DNA from: Sphingomonas ginsenosidivorax
GTDB lineage: Bacteria > Pseudomonadota > Alphaproteobacteria > Sphingomonadales > Sphingomonadaceae
Assembly (NCBI RefSeq): GCF_007995065.1
Contig: NZ_VOQR01000001.1
Location: 1,243,001 to 1,307,000 of the forward strand
Reading direction: 5' to 3'
DNA: 64,000 bases
Of this stretch, positions 1 through 8,382 are shown in pieces. Under the pieces are notes generated by a model. That model searched no databases, was not told the origin of the DNA, and saw nothing but the letters and a program-made list of their open reading frames with translations. A program made the position numbers and the translations under genes. Every line of letters starts with the position of its first letter. Position 1 is the stretch's first letter.

Positions 1-857
1 GGATTAACGCCGGCGGGCGGGTGGGGCGTGCCGACCTCGGTGTCCGCCTGCTGACCACGCGCGACCCTGACGAAGCCCGCATGATCGCGACCGAGCTCGA
101 CCGGCTGAACGAGGAACGCCGGACGATCGAGGGTAATGTCCAGGAGGCTGCCGACCTGCTGACGGCGAGCGCCGCGCGCGTCGCGGTGGTCTCGGGCCAT
201 GGTTGGCATGCGGGCGTGATCGGCATCGTCGCGGGGCGGCTGAAGGAGCGGCTCGGCCGCCCGGCGATCGTCATCGCGATCGACGAGAACGGCCTCGGCA
301 AGGGATCGGGCCGTTCGATCTCGGGCGTCGATCTCGGCGCGGCCGTTATGGCGGCAAGGGAGCAGGGGCTGCTCGTCGCGGGCGGCGGGCACGCGATGGC
401 GGCGGGCCTGACGATCGTCGAGAGCGCGATCCCCGCCTTCGCAGAGTTCCTCGAGGAGCGCCTCTCCGCCGCGGTCGACAGGTCGCGCGACGACCGTGCG
501 CTGCTGCTCGACGCGGTGCTGGCGGCCGGCGGCGTCAATCCGGGGCTGGTCGAATCGATGGAGGCGGGGGGGCCGTACGGCATGGGCTGGCCCGCGCCGC
601 GCGTCGCGATGGGGCCGGTGCGCGTGATCAAGGCGGACGTGGTCGGCAACGGCCATGTCCGCACCGTGGTGGCGGGCGACGACGGCCGCAGTATCAAGGC
701 GATGGCGTTCCGCGCGGCGGACACCGCGCTCGGCCAGGCGCTGCTAGGCGCTCCCCCGCATCGGAAACTCTGGCTGGCCGGCCGTGCCAAGATCGACGAC
801 TGGTCGTCGCGCCCTGCTGCAGAATTGCACCTCGAAGATGCAGCCTGGGCCGATTGA
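1..857 (+). CDS. recJ: Single-stranded-DNA-specific exonuclease RecJ, C-terminal part (5' truncated by window)
   Basis: This frame is open from the window edge, so the gene starts outside. The first visible residues read INAGGRVGRAD, the conserved block at the end of the RecJ catalytic core. They are followed by the DHHA1-type region (VVSGHGWHAGVIGIVAGRL, then GSGRSISGVDL and the glycine-rich GGGHAMAAGL) and a C-terminal OB-like tail. RecJ is a cytoplasmic 5'-3' exonuclease acting in recombination and mismatch repair. A small GC hairpin (871-883) follows the stop without a T-run. The family call is firm; only about 280 of the roughly 580 usual residues are present. Confidence 0.93.
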   Translation, partial: INAGGRVGRADLGVRLLTTRDPDEARMIATELDRLNEERRTIEGNVQEAADLLTASAARVAVVSGHGWHAGVIGIVAGRLKERLGRPAIVIAIDENGLGKGSGRSISGVDLGAAVMAAREQGLLVAGGGHAMAAGLTIVESAIPAFAEFLEERLSAAVDRSRDDRALLLDAVLAAGGVNPGLVESMEAGGPYGMGWPAPRVAMGPVRVIKADVVGNGHVRTVVAGDDGRSIKAMAFRAADTALGQALLGAPPHRKLWLAGRAKIDDWSSRPAAELHLEDAAWAD

Positions 858-905
858 ACGCTTGACGCTCGGCCCGCCGGGCCTTAGTCGGCCCCCACCA
901 CGCAA

Positions 906-980
906 GGCCCCTTCGTCTAGCGGTTAGGACGCGGCCCTTTCACGGCTGAAGCACGGGTTCGATTCCCGTAGGGGTCACCA
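906..980 (+). tRNA. tRNA-Glu (anticodon TTC)
   Basis: A complete cloverleaf can be read: a 7-bp acceptor stem (GGCCCCT with AGGGGTC, including one G-T pair), a D arm with GTCTAGCGGTTAGGAC, an anticodon loop CTTTCAC on a 5-bp stem giving anticodon TTC, and a T arm with GGTTCGATTCC. Discriminator A and an encoded CCA follow. The sequence closely resembles glutamate tRNAs of other proteobacteria. Confidence 0.97.
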
Positions 981-1140
981 TCGCTGGTTTTCGTCGAATC
1001 GGCATGGTGAGACACGCAGACGCAGTGCGTCACGCGGCTGATCGAGCAAAACCGCTCCAGGCGTACGCATCCCATCTTCCGACCGCCAGCGCCGCTAGCG
1101 ATCGGGACCTTACGCGCAGTTCATTGACCCAATCGCCCGG

Positions 1141-4100
1141 TCATCGCGCGACCGGGCCGTGGAAGTCCGCCTCGACGATCGCCAGCCGCCAGCCCGGCGC
1201 AACCGCTTCCGCGCCGGTGTCACCCGATTGTTTGGCGGTGCCGAGTTCGACGATCTTGCCGAATGCGTCCCGGTCCTGCGTCGGGGCGATCTGGGTGAGG
1301 CGCAGCACGCGCCCGGTGGCGGCGGGGAAGCTGACGGAGGCGTAGCCGAGCTGGCGCTCCGTCTCGCCGGTCCAGATTTCGCGGCCGTCGAGCGTGATCC
1401 GCAGCGGATAGCCGCGCGATCGCCAGCCGACGAGTTTCAGTTCGATCTCGTTCAGCGTCACGGGCGTGTCGAAACGATATTCGATCCACGCGGTAGCGGG
1501 AGCGCCGTCGCTGGCCCAGTGCGTCAGTTCGTTGTCGTCGATCGACTTCCCTGCATCCGCCTGGCGCGATCCGGCGACGATGCTCGACGGCATCAGCGTC
1601 GTACGGCTGACACGGTAGGACGGCCCCGCTGGCGTCGGCCCGCGCGTCAACAGCCCGGGTTGCGCGTCCCCGGCGAAGCTGCGCGAGAGCCCGCCCTCGA
1701 CCCTCGCCGCCGCCACCGTAGGCACGACCAGCGTCGCCGCCTTCAGGCCCGGCGCCGTCGCGGTCAGCCTGACCGTTCCCTTCGCCGTCCCGGCGCGCAG
1801 CAGGACCCGGTTGATGCCGCCTTCGACCGGTACTGTCTTCGACAGGATGTAGTTGTCCTCGTCGCGCGCGGTACCGGCGGTCGGCGTGGTGCCGGGGATC
1901 GCCTCCTCCGCCTTGGCGACCGTCGAGCGGGGGCGGCCCGAGCTGTCGCCCTGCGCGATGCCGCCGCGCCATTCGGCGGGGCCGGTCAGTGCGAAGGTGA
2001 CCTTGTCGTTGGCGGTCGGCACGCGGCGGCCCTTCGCATCGACGACCTCGACATCGACCAGCGCGATGTCGGCGCCGTCCATGACGAAGCCGCGCGGGCC
2101 CGTGTGTTTCGTCAGGCGCAGCGCTACGGGCGCGCCGACCGTCTCGACGACATGCTCCGAGGTGCGACCGTCGGCGCTGGTTCCCACGGCGCGCAGCGTT
2201 CCCGGCTGCCATGCGACGTCGGGCCAGGTGAACAGGAAGCCGCTCGAGCGCTTGCCGATGCCGAGCGACCGGCCGTTGAGGAACAGCTCGACCCTGTCGC
2301 CGGTCGAGACGACGCTCATGGCCTTCATCGTACCCGGCGCGTAGGTCCAATGCCCGACAATGTGCGTCGCGGGCCGCTCGACGTCGACCCAGCCGTTCCA
2401 CATCACCTTGTGCGCGTAGAACCCCTCCTTGGGGATGCGCACGGCGTCGACCTCACCCGAGCGGCGGTAATTGTTGTCGCCGCGATAATGCGTGTTGCTG
2501 TCGGACCAGATGATGTTGACGCCGCCCGAACTCACGCGGCGGCCGGTGCCGGGGCGGATCCGGTAATAGTCCCACCAGCGCCGGACGTCCTCTGCAGCCT
2601 GGCTGTCCTGGTTGCGGTTGTAGTCGGGTGCGTCGGCGTGGAACGGCGGGGTCTGCGCGTCCTGGTAGAGCCGTGCCGCCTCGTCGCGGCTGTATTCCAT
2701 CGCCCACATCGGGATGTGCGCGCTCTTGTTGATGTAGAGCATCTCGCCGCCATATTCGGCGATCTTGCTGTCGAGCATCTCGCGCGAGCCGATCGCGCGG
2801 CCGCCATGCGCGTCATACTCGTCGCGAAGCGCCTTCATCTCGGCCATGTGCGGCTCGCTGATGCTTTCGTTGCCGCTTTCGTAGAACAGGATGGAGGGGT
2901 TGTTGCGGTTGTAGACGATCGCGCTGCGCATCTGCTCCTTGCGCTGGTCCCAGCGGCGCCCCTCGACGTCGCGTTCGGAGTCGCCTGCCGGCATCGCCTG
3001 GGGAAGGCCGACGCGATCGGCGGATTCGATGTCCTGCTTCGACGGCGTGATGTGCATCCACCGGACCATGTTGCCGCCGCTCTCGACCATCAGCGCGTTG
3101 GAGAAGTCGCTGATCCAGGGCGGGATCGACACGCCGACCGCGGGCCATTCGTTCGACGTGCGCTGTGCATAGCCGTGCACTTGCATCACCCGGCCGTTGA
3201 GCCGGATCATGCCGTCGCCGAACTGCGTCGAGCGGAACCCGGTCAGCGTGTCGACCGCATCGGCGACCTTGCCGCCTTCGACGAGGCTGGTCGTCACGCG
3301 GTAGAGATAGCCATAGCCCCAGCTCCAGAAGTTGAGGCCGGCCATGCGTCCCTGCGCGGTGACCATGCGCGTCTCACCCGGGGCCAGCGTGACGCTGCCG
3401 CCGTCGAACCGCCCGACGAGCGTGCCGTCGCGGTCGCGAACCTCTGTACGCAGTGAGAAGGTGCGCGGCGCGGCTTCCTCGTTGCGGACCTGCGTTTCGG
3501 CGTGGACCGTCGCGGCGCGCCCGGGAATGTCGAAGGCGTCCGCCCAGACATATTGACCGGTCGTCCCCAGGTTCGCGAACAGCGGCAGCGTCTGGTAGGT
3601 GCGCGGCGTCAGGTGCAGCCGGACGTTGCGCGTGATGCCGCCGTAGTTGACGTTGAAATTGCGGTCGTTCCACTGGAAGCCGCTGCCGGTCGCGCGTTCC
3701 TTGTAGCGCCAGTCATTGTCGACGCGCACCGCGATCACGTTGCTGCCGGGTTTCAGCGCCTTGGAAATGTCCGCGCCGAACGCCATCGCGCCGCTCTCGG
3801 ACAGCGCGACCGACTGGCCGTTGACCCAGACCTCGGCGGCCTGCCGCACGCCCTCGAATTCGAGGAACGCCTTGCCGGCCGTGGCGCGCGACGGTGCGGT
3901 GAAGCGCTTGCGATACCAGGTTATCCCGGTCGACAGATTCTTGATGTCGCGCGCGAACGCCTCGCGCTCGTTGAAGGCGTTGGGCAGCGTGACCGGCGTC
4001 CAGCCGCGGTCATCGAAGCCGGGCTGCGCGGCGCCAGCCTTGTCGCCGGTTGTCATCTGCCAGCCGGGGTTGAGGTTGTAGGTCGCGCGTGCGGACGCGA

Positions 4101-4182
4101 CCACGCTCGACGCGTCGTGCGCGCGGACTGCGGGGGAGGCGAGGGCGATGACCGCCGTGGCTGCGAGGTACCGTGCGCGCAT
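1141..4182 (-). CDS. Secreted glycoside hydrolase family 2 (beta-galactosidase/beta-glucuronidase type) with C-terminal discoidin-like domain
   Basis: The 1013-residue product begins with a signal peptide (MRARYLAATAVIALA...RAHD). A GH2 sugar-binding jelly roll and an Ig-like domain follow, then a TIM barrel with the acid/base motif SGNES (Glu439) and a likely nucleophile in MEYS (Glu496). Next come a DUF4982-like domain (HIVGHWTY ... LFLNGRSLG, about 630-720) and an F5/8C-type module near the C-terminus (LTHWASDG ... IEYRFDTPVTLNEIEL). The ATG at 4182 was chosen over the ATG at 4188 because a GAAGG ribosome site lies 6 nt upstream. It lies 13 nt downstream of uxuA, probably in the same operon, which favours a substrate carrying hexuronate or galactoside. 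Substrate specificity cannot be read from sequence. Confidence 0.88.
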   Translation of the reverse strand: MRARYLAATAVIALASPAVRAHDASSVVASARATYNLNPGWQMTTGDKAGAAQPGFDDRGWTPVTLPNAFNEREAFARDIKNLSTGITWYRKRFTAPSRATAGKAFLEFEGVRQAAEVWVNGQSVALSESGAMAFGADISKALKPGSNVIAVRVDNDWRYKERATGSGFQWNDRNFNVNYGGITRNVRLHLTPRTYQTLPLFANLGTTGQYVWADAFDIPGRAATVHAETQVRNEEAAPRTFSLRTEVRDRDGTLVGRFDGGSVTLAPGETRMVTAQGRMAGLNFWSWGYGYLYRVTTSLVEGGKVADAVDTLTGFRSTQFGDGMIRLNGRVMQVHGYAQRTSNEWPAVGVSIPPWISDFSNALMVESGGNMVRWMHITPSKQDIESADRVGLPQAMPAGDSERDVEGRRWDQRKEQMRSAIVYNRNNPSILFYESGNESISEPHMAEMKALRDEYDAHGGRAIGSREMLDSKIAEYGGEMLYINKSAHIPMWAMEYSRDEAARLYQDAQTPPFHADAPDYNRNQDSQAAEDVRRWWDYYRIRPGTGRRVSSGGVNIIWSDSNTHYRGDNNYRRSGEVDAVRIPKEGFYAHKVMWNGWVDVERPATHIVGHWTYAPGTMKAMSVVSTGDRVELFLNGRSLGIGKRSSGFLFTWPDVAWQPGTLRAVGTSADGRTSEHVVETVGAPVALRLTKHTGPRGFVMDGADIALVDVEVVDAKGRRVPTANDKVTFALTGPAEWRGGIAQGDSSGRPRSTVAKAEEAIPGTTPTAGTARDEDNYILSKTVPVEGGINRVLLRAGTAKGTVRLTATAPGLKAATLVVPTVAAARVEGGLSRSFAGDAQPGLLTRGPTPAGPSYRVSRTTLMPSSIVAGSRQADAGKSIDDNELTHWASDGAPATAWIEYRFDTPVTLNEIELKLVGWRSRGYPLRITLDGREIWTGETERQLGYASVSFPAATGRVLRLTQIAPTQDRDAFGKIVELGTAKQSGDTGAEAVAPGWRLAIVEADFHGPVAR

Positions 4183-4195
4183 TGTCATCCTTCGA

Positions 4196-5386
4196 TCAGG
4201 TGGTGGCAGGTCGGCTCGAGGCGGCGGCGCGCGCATGCGCGATCCCGCGTTCGAGCCCGCGCAGTTCGGCCAGCCCGCGCATCCGACCGAGCAGCGCGTA
4301 TCCCGGGTTTCCGGCGCGGTGCATGTCGTCGAGGATCCGGTGGCCGTGATCGGGGCGCATCGGGATGCTGCGGGCCTCGCGCAACGACAGGTCGTGGATC
4401 GCCGCAACGACGGACGCCATGCCCGCATCCCCCTCGAGATGCGCGGCCTCGTGGAAGGTGCGGTGCCCCTCGCGCTGGACCGAGCGCAGATGGAGGAAGC
4501 CAATCCGGTCGCCCAACCGGTCGATCATCCCGGGCAGGTCGTTGTCGGCGCGGACGCCCAGCGAACCGGTGCAGAAGCAGAGGGCGTTCGAAGGGTTGGG
4601 TACGCGTGCGAACAGTGTGGCCAGATCGGCTTCGGTGCTCACGACGCGCGGCAGGCCGAACAGCGGGAAGGGGGGATCGTCGGGATGCACCACCAGCCGG
4701 ATGCCGAGGTCGTCGGCGATCGGGCACACCGCCTCGAGGAACGCCGCATGATTGGCGCGCAAGGTATCGGCGTCGACATCGGCATAGCGCGCGATCGCCG
4801 CCGCGAGCGCGGTCGAGGTGAAGCTTTCCTCGCTGCCCGGCAGCCCGGCGATGATCGTGCGTTCGAGCAGGTGCCGCTCGTCGGCCGACATCGCCGCGAA
4901 CCGCGCCGCGGCGCCCGCGCGGACACCTTCCGCGTAGTCGGCCTCGGCACCCGGGCGCTTGAGGATATGCAGGTCGTACACGGTGACCGCTTCCCATTCG
5001 AAGCGCAGCGCGCGCGCGTCGTCGGGCAGCCGCCAGTCGAGATCGGTCCGCGTCCAGTCGAGCAGCGGCATGAAATTATACGTCACGACGTCGATGCCAT
5101 GCGCGGCGAGGTTCCGCAGGCTCTGCCGGTACGCGTCGATCAGCGCGGCGGTGTCGCCGCCGAGCTTGATCTCCTCATGGACCGGCAGGCTTTCGACCAC
5201 CGACCAGTCGAGCCCGGCCGCCGCGATCGTCGCTCTCCGCGCGCCGATCGCGTCGCTGCTCCACACCGCGCCATTGGGTATCTCGTGCAGCGCGGTGACG
5301 ATACCGGTCGCGCCGGCCTGGCGGATCTCTGCTAGCGTGACCGGGTCGGCGGGGCCGAACCACCGCATCGTCTGGGTCATCAGCAT
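4196..5386 (-). CDS. uxuA: Mannonate dehydratase
   Basis: The 396-residue protein begins MRWFGP after a short leader and carries the UxuA signatures GATGIVTALHEIPNG, VVESLPVHEEIK, TYNFMPLLDWTRTDLDW, VVHPDDPP and MRPDHGH. These include the metal-binding His and Cys region (NALCFCTGSLG). It dehydrates D-mannonate to 2-keto-3-deoxygluconate in glucuronate breakdown. Length matches the family. Start codons at 5386, 5380 and 5368 are all possible and none has a strong ribosome site; the ATG at 5380 overlaps the stop of a short upstream ORF (TGATG). A GntR regulator is divergent upstream and a GH2 enzyme lies downstream. Confidence 0.95.
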   Translation of the reverse strand: MLMTQTMRWFGPADPVTLAEIRQAGATGIVTALHEIPNGAVWSSDAIGARRATIAAAGLDWSVVESLPVHEEIKLGGDTAALIDAYRQSLRNLAAHGIDVVTYNFMPLLDWTRTDLDWRLPDDARALRFEWEAVTVYDLHILKRPGAEADYAEGVRAGAAARFAAMSADERHLLERTIIAGLPGSEESFTSTALAAAIARYADVDADTLRANHAAFLEAVCPIADDLGIRLVVHPDDPPFPLFGLPRVVSTEADLATLFARVPNPSNALCFCTGSLGVRADNDLPGMIDRLGDRIGFLHLRSVQREGHRTFHEAAHLEGDAGMASVVAAIHDLSLREARSIPMRPDHGHRILDDMHRAGNPGYALLGRMRGLAELRGLERGIAHARAAASSRPATT

Positions 5387-5430
5387 GCCATGGCCGCTTT
5401 CGACCCGTCGACTACCGAACGCCGTTCCAT
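5380..5430 (-). CDS. Possible 16-residue leader ORF overlapping the uxuA start
   Basis: ATG at 5430 opens a 16-codon frame (MERRSVVDGSKAAMAC) that ends in TGA overlapping the uxuA ATG at 5380 as TGATG. A purine-rich AGGAAGG lies 11 nt upstream of the ATG, better than anything directly ahead of uxuA. It could couple uxuA translation to a leader peptide, or be chance. Confidence 0.25.
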   Translation of the reverse strand: MERRSVVDGSKAAMAC

Positions 5431-5705
5431 CACGTCAAAACCCTTCCTGGTGACCCGAGTGCCAGGGTCAGAAATTGCAAACCGGCCAGACCAATTTCGC
5501 GTCCAGTCGTACACAACATTGCCAGCGCCCTGCCATCGGTTGGAGGGTGCCACCTAGTATTGTGTCCGCCGTGAACGCGGGCGGCAAGCCTTTCCACATT
5601 GTGATTGTCCTGACCAAAATGCGTGGTTCATGCGTCCGGTGCAAGAAAAATGTTCGTACCATGGCGTCGGCTTGTGACGCCTAGGCAGAGACGGTAGGTT
5701 CGGGA
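5431..5705. promoter_or_regulatory. Divergent regulatory region between uxuA and the GntR regulator
   Basis: This stretch has no convincing gene. It should hold both the uxuA and regulator promoters. Two similar sites in direct orientation, CAGACCAATTTCGC at 5487-5500 and CTGACCAAAATGCG at 5610-5623, share a GACCAA core and are candidate binding sites for the adjacent FadR-type regulator. No perfect palindrome was found. The operator assignment is inference. Confidence 0.35.
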
Positions 5706-6464
5706 ATGACCGTGAAACCGCCGAGCACCCGCATCTACGCCCGCGTGTCGGGGAACCTGCAGGAGCGGATCTCGAACGGGGAATTCGAGATCGGCGCACG
5801 GCTTCCCCCCGAGCGCGAACTGGCGCAGGTCTACAACGTGTCGCGCCCGACGATCCGCGAGGCGATCATCGCGCTGGAGGTCGACGGCGTCGTCTCGGTG
5901 CGCCAGGGTTCGGGCGTCTATGTCGTCGCCAGGCAGCCGCGCACCGGTATCGCCGGCGAGACCGATATCGGCCCGTTCGAACTGCTCGAGGCACGCCGAG
6001 CGATCGAGAGCGAGGCGTGCGCGCTGGCCGCGACCCAGATCGAGCCGGCCCAGCTGCGCGAGCTCGACGCGCTCGTCGAGGAGATGCGCGGCGACAATCT
6101 GGAGAACGACATCGCGCAGTCCGAACAGGTCGACCGGCGGTTCCACATCGCCATCGCGCAGGCGAGCGGGAACAGCGCGATGGTCGCGGTCGTCGACATG
6201 CTGTGGGACATCCGCTTCCGCTCGCCGCAGAGCCGGATGCTCACCGCCAAGGCGCATGCCGCGGGTGTCAGGCCGCGGGTGGAGGAGCATGTCGCGATCG
6301 TCGATGCGTTGAAGCGGGGCGACCCGGAGCAGGCGCGCGAGGCGATGCGATCGCATCTCGGGCGCGTGCTCGACACGTTGCTGGAGACCACCGAGATCCA
6401 CGAGGTCGACCAGGCGCGCGAGCGGGTGCAGCAGCAACGCAGGCGCTACGCTGCACTCGGTTGA
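5706..6464 (+). CDS. GntR-family (FadR/FCD subfamily) transcriptional regulator, probable hexuronate regulator
   Basis: The 252-residue protein has an N-terminal winged helix (about 10-75) with the GntR signatures RLPPERELA, VSRPTIREAI and VRQGSGVYV. A C-terminal all-helical FCD domain follows with metal-site-like residues (DRRFHIAIA, EEHVAIVDAL, MRSHL). Such proteins act as ligand-responsive repressors. Divergent placement from uxuA suggests that it controls the GH2-uxuA operon in the manner of UxuR/ExuR, with an aldonate or hexuronate as ligand. The ligand and target are inferred from context only. Confidence 0.9.
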   Translation: MTVKPPSTRIYARVSGNLQERISNGEFEIGARLPPERELAQVYNVSRPTIREAIIALEVDGVVSVRQGSGVYVVARQPRTGIAGETDIGPFELLEARRAIESEACALAATQIEPAQLRELDALVEEMRGDNLENDIAQSEQVDRRFHIAIAQASGNSAMVAVVDMLWDIRFRSPQSRMLTAKAHAAGVRPRVEEHVAIVDALKRGDPEQAREAMRSHLGRVLDTLLETTEIHEVDQARERVQQQRRRYAALG

Positions 6465-6484
6465 CCCCACGTACTGGCGGCGAG

Positions 6485-6874
6485 TTACCCGATCGGTTGT
6501 GCGAGCAGCCAGTGCCGCGCCGCGGGCTCGTCGTCGAACAGCTCGTGGCCGGCGAGTTTGGCCATCCGCTTCGCCTGGAGCTTCGAGAGCGCGCTCGTCA
6601 TCACGACCGCGGTCATGGCGCGCATCTCGGTCTTGCCGTGCGCGATGATCCGGACATGGCCCTCGGCGATGGCCTGCGACTGGATCGGATAGTCCGACAT
6701 GTCGACGAGGATTCGCCGGCAACCGCCGCTCGGTCCGAGCGCGTTAGCCTTGGTACCGAGTTCGGCGAGATAGGCGCGCATCGTGTCGGGCGTCCAGAAG
6801 CCGTGCACTTCGATCCGCATCAGCCGGTGTTCGGGTTCGATCGTCACGGTAAACATCACGCGCTGTCGACTCAC
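6485..6874 (-). CDS. SpoIIAA/STAS-like hypothetical protein
   Basis: The 129-residue product has the look of a SpoIIAA-like (STAS-fold) protein: a beta strand FTVTIEP, the segment MRIEVHGFWTPDTMRAYL, then RRILVDMSDYPIQSQ and the C-terminal AKLAGHELFDDEPAARHWL. No DNA-binding or kinase domain is attached and no partner kinase is nearby. A GTG at 6874 or an ATG at 6856 can serve as start; neither has a clear ribosome site. It is convergent with the GntR gene (20 nt apart). The fold assignment is moderate and the function unknown. Confidence 0.7.
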   Translation of the reverse strand: MSRQRVMFTVTIEPEHRLMRIEVHGFWTPDTMRAYLAELGTKANALGPSGGCRRILVDMSDYPIQSQAIAEGHVRIIAHGKTEMRAMTAVVMTSALSKLQAKRMAKLAGHELFDDEPAARHWLLAQPIG

Positions 6875-7050
6875 TCAGTCTGGGTCGTAATCGTACCCGG
6901 ATCGGGTGAAGGAACCGTGACGATGCCCGCCAGGATGAGCCGGCACGATCGTCCCCGCACTGCCGACGCCGGACGCGTACCCGCATTCGCCCCAGGGCCG
7001 TATCCATGGCATGGATTCCGCCACAGACGACCGCACGCGTTGGAGACTGC

Positions 7051-8361
7051 ATGAGCGACACCGAGACCGAGACGCCGACCCCCTCGCGGTTTCCGCTTCA
7101 CTTCCAAATGCTCGCGGGTTTCGCGATCGGCCTGGTCGGCGGCCTGATCGTCAACCTGACGGCGGGCGACGCGGCCTGGGTGAAGACGATCACGACCTAT
7201 GTCACCGGGCCGGCCGGGCAGGTTTTCCTGCGCCTGCTGTTCATGCTGGTCATTCCGCTGCTGTTCTCGGCGCTGGTGACCGGCGTGGCCGAGATGGGCG
7301 ATCTCGCCTCGCTCAAGCGGGTCGGGCTGCGGACGCTCATGTTCACGCTCGCGCTGTCGACGATTTCGGTGGTGGTCGCGCTGGTGCTGGTCAACGTGAT
7401 CCGGCCGGGCGGGGGAGTCGATCCGGCGCTCGCCCGCTCGATGCTGGCGCAGGCGGGCAGCGGCGCCGGTGCGATCGTCGGGTCCGGCCGGGACAAGCCG
7501 GGCGGGGTCGAGGCGGTGCTCGGCATCATCCCGTCGAATGCGGTCAAGGCCGCGGCGGACGACGACATCCTCGCGTTGATGGTGTTCGCGCTCGCGATCG
7601 GCATCGGGCTGGTGCTGGTCCGCACCGACAAGACGCAGGCCTTCCAGAACGCGGTCGAGGGTCTGCTCGAGGTCGCGATGGCGCTGATCGGGCTGGTCAT
7701 CCGGCTGGCCCCGATCGCGGTCGCCTGTTTCATGTTCAACCTGGCCGCCCTGTTCGGCTTCGACATCCTGATCCGGCTGAGCTGGTACGTCGCGACCGTG
7801 CTGACGGCGATCCTGTTCCAGCTGGTGATCGTCTATGGGGCAGGCGTATGGCTCGCCGCCGGGATGAGCCCGCGGACCTTCTTCGGGGGCGTCCGAGAGG
7901 CGATGGTGATGGCCTTCTCCACCGCGAGTTCGAACGCGACGCTGCCGACGTCGCTGCGGATCGCGGAGACCGAGCTCAAGCTGCCGCGCAAGATCGCGCG
8001 CTTCGTCCTGACCATCGGCGCCACCGCCAACCAGAACGGCACCGCGATCTTCGAGGGCGTCACCGTCATCTTCCTCGCGCAGTTCTTCGGGGTCGAGCTT
8101 TCGCTCGGCCAGCAGGGGACGGTGATGCTGGTGTGCATTTTGGGCGGGATCGGGACTGCCGGCGTCCCCGCGGGCTCGCTGCCGGTGATCGCGCTGATCC
8201 TCGGCATGGTCGGCGTGCCGCCGGCCGCAATCGGGATCGTGCTCGGGGTGGACCGCCTGCTCGACATGTGTCGCACGATGCTCAACGTCACCGGCGACCT
8301 CGCGATCGCGACGATGGTCAACGGGCGGGCGTCTCCGGCAAAGGACGGGAAGGCGGCCTGA
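7051..8361 (+). CDS. Dicarboxylate/amino acid:cation symporter (DAACS family)
   Basis: The 436-residue inner-membrane protein shows the Glt/DctA-type pattern of eight helices and two re-entrant loops. The conserved features are STASSNATLPTSL (serine-rich HP1), ATANQNGTAIFEG (the NMDGT region of TM7 as QNGT), GTAGVPAGSLPVIALI (HP2) and DRLLDMCRTMLNVTGD (TM8 substrate site). It imports dicarboxylates or acidic amino acids with Na+ or H+. The ATG at 7051 was preferred over 7006 because GGAG lies 6-7 nt upstream and membrane segments begin soon after. Substrate cannot be decided. Confidence 0.92.
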   Translation: MSDTETETPTPSRFPLHFQMLAGFAIGLVGGLIVNLTAGDAAWVKTITTYVTGPAGQVFLRLLFMLVIPLLFSALVTGVAEMGDLASLKRVGLRTLMFTLALSTISVVVALVLVNVIRPGGGVDPALARSMLAQAGSGAGAIVGSGRDKPGGVEAVLGIIPSNAVKAAADDDILALMVFALAIGIGLVLVRTDKTQAFQNAVEGLLEVAMALIGLVIRLAPIAVACFMFNLAALFGFDILIRLSWYVATVLTAILFQLVIVYGAGVWLAAGMSPRTFFGGVREAMVMAFSTASSNATLPTSLRIAETELKLPRKIARFVLTIGATANQNGTAIFEGVTVIFLAQFFGVELSLGQQGTVMLVCILGGIGTAGVPAGSLPVIALILGMVGVPPAAIGIVLGVDRLLDMCRTMLNVTGDLAIATMVNGRASPAKDGKAA

Positions 8362-8382
8362 CCCGGCCGTGCGGCGTCGATG

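Noticed and set aside
1004..1345. A 113-codon plus-strand ORF after tRNA-Glu
   Set aside because: It overlaps the 3' end of the GH2 gene, has no recognisable domain and no ribosome site. The 160 nt between the tRNA and GH2 gene shows nothing else.
1159..3456. A 765-codon open frame on the plus strand
   Set aside because: It is antisense to the GH2 gene in its third-position-GC shadow frame, has Arg/Asp-rich composition and no domain.
5468..5684. Short ORFs of 64-69 codons in the uxuA/GntR gap
   Set aside because: They overlap on opposite strands, have Cys/Arg-rich sequence without structure, and occupy what must be the promoter region.
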